DNA of 64,000 nt from Cunninghamia lanceolata (taxonomy: Eukaryota > Streptophyta > Pinopsida > Cupressales > Cupressaceae), in contig BSBN01000047.1 in assembly GCA_027924645.1 (NCBI GenBank), positions 2,790,001-2,854,000 of the forward strand, read 5' to 3'. Numbering within the stretch: position 1 is the stretch's first letter; each line of letters begins with the position of its first letter. Shown here one piece after another: positions 59,217 through 64,000 of the stretch. A program made the translations under genes and the position numbers. The notes under the pieces were generated by a model, which had not been told where the DNA came from, ran no database searches, and saw only the letters and a list, made by a program, of their open reading frames with translations.

Positions 59217-60767
59217 TGTTGTCATTGATGTCAACAATCTTGTGTTGTCATTGGTGTCAACTGTATGAGCAAGAGGATATTACAAGAGTATGATCAAGTT
59301 GGTGTTGAAGTGGATGTTGTCTTTGATGATGAGGAAGTGTTGAAGATGGTGATAATATGATTCTGGTGCTTGGTTTCCAAGTGCTTTTGAGAAAATTTGA
59401 ATAATAAAGGAAACAGTGTATTGCAAAGATGTTCTATGTAGCATAGTATTCTGGTTTTACTCAGCATTTCCTTTATATTGAAGATATGTTTATGCGGTTT
59501 GGATATGTTGTTTAGAGATGTTCAAAGGTGCTACATTCAGAATTTGGTGTGCTGGATTGATGTGCAGAGGAAGATGTGTTCACTAGTGTGTGAACTGTGT
59601 ATTGCAGAGGTGTTTGGGAGAAATGTTTTTGCTCCACATTTCTCCGTAGAGTGGTTTTAGGTCTTGCAGTTTTGGAAGTATGTTTATAAGGTTCATATCT
59701 ACCTTCAATTGAAGTTGTTCATGGTTTGGTGCTCCGGAAGCTGATTTCTTGAGTTGCAATGCATGACAGGGACATTTGAGTATGCTAGGTAAATAGGATA
59801 AGGTTGTGCGGTAGGTAAAATTTGTTGTGGAGGAATTTGTTGGATTTTAGGATGTTTGTGGGATATTCTATATTGTGCTCAAGCATGGTGTGTGGTCTAT
59901 GATTCATCTTTGGGTTTGAGGAAGCATGTACATAAATGTTTATGGTGTTAACACCAGTTCGACCGACCTTGGGTGTTTACACTAATTGCAGAGTTACTTT
60001 GATGATTGTGGGAGCATGGTGTAACATGTATGAGTGGATTTAGGTCCAAGATAAGGTGTTTTGTGGTCCACCTTTATTCCTTTCCACCGTGGGAATGTTT
60101 TGGTGTTGACCTAATTTGAATTTGCATGATTAATGTGCTTTGTTGACATTGGAGAATGTTCTTAAGATTGAAGATGGTATAAATTAGTGTCAAGATGTTG
60201 AAGGATGATAAGATAGAAGAGTACGATGTATGTGATGAGAATTACAGAGTTATAGAGTGCAAATTTGTGCAGTGCAGTGAGAGCTTTCATGTGTTAGATT
60301 ATTGGATACATTAAGCAAAAGATGTCTACAATGCCTTAGTGAGACATCAGAGGTGATGATGGCATTGTGGTGGACTTCTTTATTGCATTGAGATAGTTTT
60401 CTCCTTGTAACAATCTTCTCTATCTTCTTCTCTATTCTGGCAATGAGCCTTTCTTTCTTTTGGTTAGTGAGCCCTTTGGCAGTGATCCTTCCAATAGCAA
60501 GTCTATTGTTTTTCAATGTTGATATTACTTTATATTGTGAGCTAATCCTCACCGTGGTTTTTTCCTTCTTAGGTTTTCCATGTAAATCTGGTGTTCTCTT
60601 ATGTTTGATGTTGATTTGATTCAGTTTCTATTATTTGTTTTCATGCTTAATCATCATAACAGTTTAAGGGTTAATTGAATTGATGTGGATCTAAATGTGT
60701 TTAAGGGTTTTGGAATTATAAGTTACAATAGATTCACCCCCCTCTCAGTTGTCTTGTGCATTCAACA
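59217..60767 (+). mobile_element. Probable solo LTR, Copia-like
   Basis: Starts TGTTGTCATTGATGTCAACA and ends GTGCATTCAACA, about 1551 bp. The right part (60430-60767) repeats the order of blocks seen in the solo LTR at 3948-5427: GCAATGAGCC-like words, TTGTGAGCTAATCCTCACCG, TTTTCCATGTAAAT and GATTCACCCCCCTCTCAGTT. The flanks GTCGG and GTGAC do not match, so the left limit is uncertain or the ends have decayed. The start word is repeated once at 59243. The 60-codon and 100-codon frames inside are not real genes. Confidence 0.55.
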
Positions 60768-61469
60768 GTGACACCTAAGCCTAATAGGGTAACCCCTGCA
60801 TCTAAGGGGTGTGAAAGGAGTTTTGTACTTCTCTTCTCTTGTATTTTTTTGCCCCACTTAAATGTGGCATGCTAAACATCAGCTGCACATGCAACAATGA
60901 TTAGTGTGCATGTTGTCAAGCATGCATGTAGTGCACAAGGGGGTTTTAGCGTCAGGTTATAGAAAATTTTTGTTAGTTTGGTTTTCATGTCCACATTTAA
61001 AATGTGGGAATGACAATTTCAAACTAACTTCAAGCAATTCCATTCATAATTTCTATCTAAATCCATTTTTTTGAAAGAGAAAGAGAGGATTTTGAGAATA
61101 AAAAATATCAAAATGTAAAATTTTATAAAAAGTCTTCTTTCTCCTTTTTACCTTTTTTCCTTTTCTTTTTTGTTTCTATTTTTTGTTTCTTCTTTTCTAT
61201 TTGTCAAACTAACATTTACAAAATAATTAAATCAATACATCTATTTAACCTCCATGTGACTAATTTAATTCTAATTGATATTTTTCAATAGCTAGGAAAT
61301 TAAGTCAATTAAATTAAATTACATTTTAACTAGCAATTATTTTAGTAACCAAATATTTTCTTTTGAATGAATAAATCAAATTCATATACTTCTTTTCTAC
61401 TAGGGATATAATAATGCAACAAACCTTTTCCTACTAAGGCATAAATATTATCTTTTCTATGCAAGCATT
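60768..61469. other. No gene seen
   Basis: AT-rich with poly-T tracts near 61135-61200. No coding sequence is recognised. Confidence 0.5.
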
Positions 61470-61758
61470 TGTTAGAGTTATGATCACTTGTAGTAACTCT
61501 TCTACCAAAGAGAGCTTGCACAAAATAGCAAGGAACCAAAGGAAAAGATGTAGAATAATTTCATTATTCACAAAAGAATAATAAAAAATGATTACACATC
61601 CACATTTGCCAATAATAGGCAAAGAAAAAAGTTATAAAAGCAATCTTATCTTGTGATACAAGTCACAAGGATAAGACACTAATAAAAGGAAATACAATCC
61701 TAATTAATCCTACCTAATAAACTTATGATAAAGGTGTAAATAAAATTTTACACCAACA
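61470..61758 (-). repeat. Short LTR candidate (minus strand)
   Basis: On the minus strand it starts TGTTGGTGTAAAATTTTATT and ends CTAACA (289 bp), preceded by the purine-rich ATGGGGG at 61759-61765. The start contains the inverted word GGTGTAAA...TTTACACC. No second copy is in the window, so the call rests on the ends and the purine tract. Confidence 0.4.
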
Positions 61759-62241
61759 CCCCCATAAGTGCAACTTAGGTATGTTACACACAAGCTAAAA
61801 TGAAATATGAAGATGGGTCTCGGCAACAAGACCTGATCAGGTATCCATTTACAAACAAGAAAATCTCATAAAAGGAGCAAAGGGGAAAAACCCAATGGGA
61901 GAAAACCACTCTCCAAAAGTGAAAAATTTAAAAAGAAATAGATACAAGTGATGGAAGCACATTCAACATGAATCACTTACAATAAAGTCCATCACCAATA
62001 TAAAACCCTCCCATAAGAGGGAAAGAAAGAGACTATGAAATCCTCCCACACTGTAGAATCTCCTGTATCAAAAGGAAATGTCAGACCATGAATGTTGAAG
62101 ATGATCCACTTGTGGCAAATGACATTTCTTCCCTTAGAAAGAAATAACTCCAATGGTGAATGCTAAAGAACCTGTGAAGTAGGAAGTCTCATGATGAATG
62201 CCTCCAAAAATTGTAGAGTTCACACCTAATTTAGTTATCAT
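61759..62241 (-). other. Possible internal fragment of the preceding LTR element
   Basis: Non-coding by eye. If the short LTR is real, this would be the 3' internal part of that element, cut at 62242 by the next insertion. Confidence 0.3.
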
Positions 62242-63290
62242 TGTTGGGAATTAAGGTGTCTCAACCTTGGTAATTCCTTGTATTAATTAATTGTATGTAT
62301 TTATCTATTGCCTATTAATGTATTTTGGATGCAAGTCTTGTTTCATCATCTTGTGGGACTTCGCACGGTGATGTGTCATCCTACATGGAAGGTGACCACA
62401 TGTAATTTTGTCCTCACATGAGGAGATAGGCATCCCACTTAGTGGTAGAGGTATTTTACCATATGTCAGCACTTTGACTAGTGTGTAAGTGAATCTTGAC
62501 CGAAACGGTTATGATAGATTCCTATGACAGAATCTATGACGCATAAGAGTCGTAAATGGAAGGTTCTATGACAGGTGAAGACATGTATCACAAGGCATCT
62601 TGGAAGATGGCATCTTTGGGTGCCCTAAGGAGGGTGATGATGTGTTGTAATTATAATATGCTATTTTTAGGTAGTTATGATAGTTTCTCTTATAGCTGTA
62701 AGAGTTGTCAGTTATGACAGATACTATGACATTCGTAAGATGCGTAAGAGCATCTGTCATTGCCCAACTTGGGAATAGGTAGCCTCATTGGGATGGGGTG
62801 ATGTGACAAGTGTCATGGCCATGTTGCAGTGTTGGACAAGTGTCCCTAGGCATGGGTTTTGGGCCATGAGGCCAAGTTGGACACCCATCTTAAGGAAAGT
62901 ACATTTTTGCCTTGTAAACTTCTATTTAAGCAGGTGCTTGGAGAGGAGATGTATTATGTGATTGACAGGTACTATTATGTTGTTGAATTGTCTCCAGATA
63001 TAAGGGTCAAAGACTCCTGTAAAGACTTGCATTGTAAGTGTGTTGTAAACTTCATTGTTTAGATAATACATTGTGCAAGTTTTGGAGTGTGGGGTTTTTC
63101 ACTCGTAAGGGTTTTCCCCACGTTATATTCTCTCTCTCTCTCTCTCTCTCTTACATTCTTGTGTTGTGTATTGCTGCAATATCTCCATTGTTATGTTAAC
63201 ATTGTTGTAATTGTAAAGATTAAAACAAATTTGCACTCATCTATCCTCTTTAGATTAGTGTAGGAAGCGATTTTTGCACACCTAGCTTCA
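62242..63290 (+). repeat. 5' LTR of a Ty1/copia element
   Basis: From TGTTGGGAATTAAGG to CTAGCTTCA, about 1049 bp, followed after seven bases by a primer-binding site. Near the end are GGGTTTTTCACTCGTAAGGG and a CT run (63129-63150), the usual R/U5 look of plant Copia LTRs. The 3' LTR lies beyond the window. Confidence 0.7.
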
Positions 63291-63297
63291 TTTAAGT

Positions 63298-63310
63298 TGG
63301 TATTAGAGCC
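63298..63310 (+). other. Primer-binding site of the copia element
   Basis: TGGTATTAGAGCC, one base away from the standard initiator Met tRNA site TGGTATCAGAGCC. Confidence 0.75.
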
Positions 63311-63413
63311 TGGCTAGTTTTGGTTCTAGCTGTTGGGTAGGGGTTTTTTGAGCTAATCTTAGGTTGAGTGGGAGTCTGTGCAGAGTATTCTATAATCTTA
63401 TTGTAGGAAAAAG

Positions 63414-64000
63414 ATGGCAAGCACATTCAGAAGATTAGAGGTGGAGAAGTTTAACAGCACAAATTTTGAGTTATGGAAACTTAAGATGGAAGACATGCTT
63501 GTTGATCGAGACCTATAGGAAACTATTTCTGGTGTAAAACCAACTACAATGGAACAAGCTGATTGGGATCTCAAAGATCAGAAGGCTAAGGGTCTCATAA
63601 GACTCAGTATAGCTGATTCTATCATGTTAAATGTCCATGAGGAGAAGACCACGGAAGATCTTTGGAAGAAGCTGGGAGATGTTTATCAGGCCAAATCCCT
63701 AATGAACAAGCTTTTTCTGAGAAAGAAGTATTCTCTAAGGATGGAGGATGGAGGGTCTGTTGCATATCACTTGAATGCTTTCAACATGTTAGTTGCACAG
63801 TTGACTTCCATTGGTGTGAAGATGGAGGAGGAGGATCATTGTATGACCTTGCTTTGTTCTTTGCCGGACTCATGGGATCATCTTGCTATGGCTATTGGGA
63901 GCACCACATCCACTTTCAAAATGGATGAAGTGGTATCTTCACTGTTATTTGAAGAGATGTGGAGAAAGTCCTCTGAAGCAGCCAAAGAGGCTCTTGTGGT
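63414..64000 (+). pseudogene. Copia gag, partial, with one in-frame TAG
   Basis: MASTFRRLEVEKFNSTNFEL starts a frame that matches copia gag (UBN2/Retrotran_gag_2). The frame has TAG at 63516-63518, where Trp (TGG) is expected in the block LxETISG, and is otherwise open to the window edge. Blocks seen are LWKKLGDVYQAKSLMNKLFL (63661-63720), LRMEDGGSVAYHLNAFNMLV (about 63735-63795), MEEEDHCMTLLCSLPDSWD and LLFEEMWRKS. The protein would coat the particle RNA. With a single stop and no frameshift the copy is fairly young. The rest of the element is outside the window. Confidence 0.8.

Overview
The window looks like nuclear DNA of a seed plant with a large, repeat-filled genome. A gymnosperm is my best guess, from the nested LTR retrotransposons, long LTRs and Tat-type elements, but the sequence does not prove it. 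No intact cellular protein-coding gene is visible. Almost everything recognisable is LTR retrotransposon, in at least three nested layers, plus two decayed, intron-free copies of a UBP5-like ubiquitin-specific protease.

Region 1-32150 is a head-to-tail duplication of one segment. Each unit holds a UBP5-like retropseudogene, a primer-binding-site-like sequence, a Ty3/gypsy-type gag fragment and an unrecognised acidic ORF. After duplication each unit received its own insertions, and the other unit still shows the empty target site. Unit 1 carries a solo LTR at 3948-5427. Unit 2 carries a solo LTR at 29359-30682 (perfect ATGTA target duplication) and a non-coding Copia-primed element at 10058-28145. 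Inside that element sits a young 12.3-kb Tat-like Ty3/gypsy element (12037-24318, minus strand, target duplication GGTCT). It has 2739-bp LTRs and one uninterrupted 2151-aa polyprotein. Its domain order is gag, protease, a complete RNase H, reverse transcriptase, a catalytically degenerate RNase H, integrase. Its LTR promoter has a TATA box preceded by six TGACGTCA palindromes.

Region 32155-37575 is a patchwork of broken Ty1/copia pieces: an RNase H end, an LTR, a PBS with a gag start, a tRNA-derived SINE-like head, then a long decayed copia body. Region 37576-48463 is mostly AT-rich DNA without recognised genes. It holds a possible first exon near 43.7 kb, a possible DUF4283-like fragment near 45.1 kb and a (GA)n array of about 310 bp.

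Region 48464-58259 is a 9.8-kb minus-strand LTR element with a decayed gag-like reading frame ending in a G-patch motif. It has no reverse transcriptase or integrase. It shares a leader motif of fixed spacing with the non-coding element at 10058-28145. The right end holds a probable solo LTR (59217-60767), a short minus-strand LTR (61470-61758) and the 5' end of a plus-strand copia element (62242 to the window edge) whose gag has one in-frame TAG.

The only candidate for current activity is the Tat-like element, which may supply proteins to relatives sharing its primer site. Its protease active-site motif carries a Gly-to-Arg change that may disable it.
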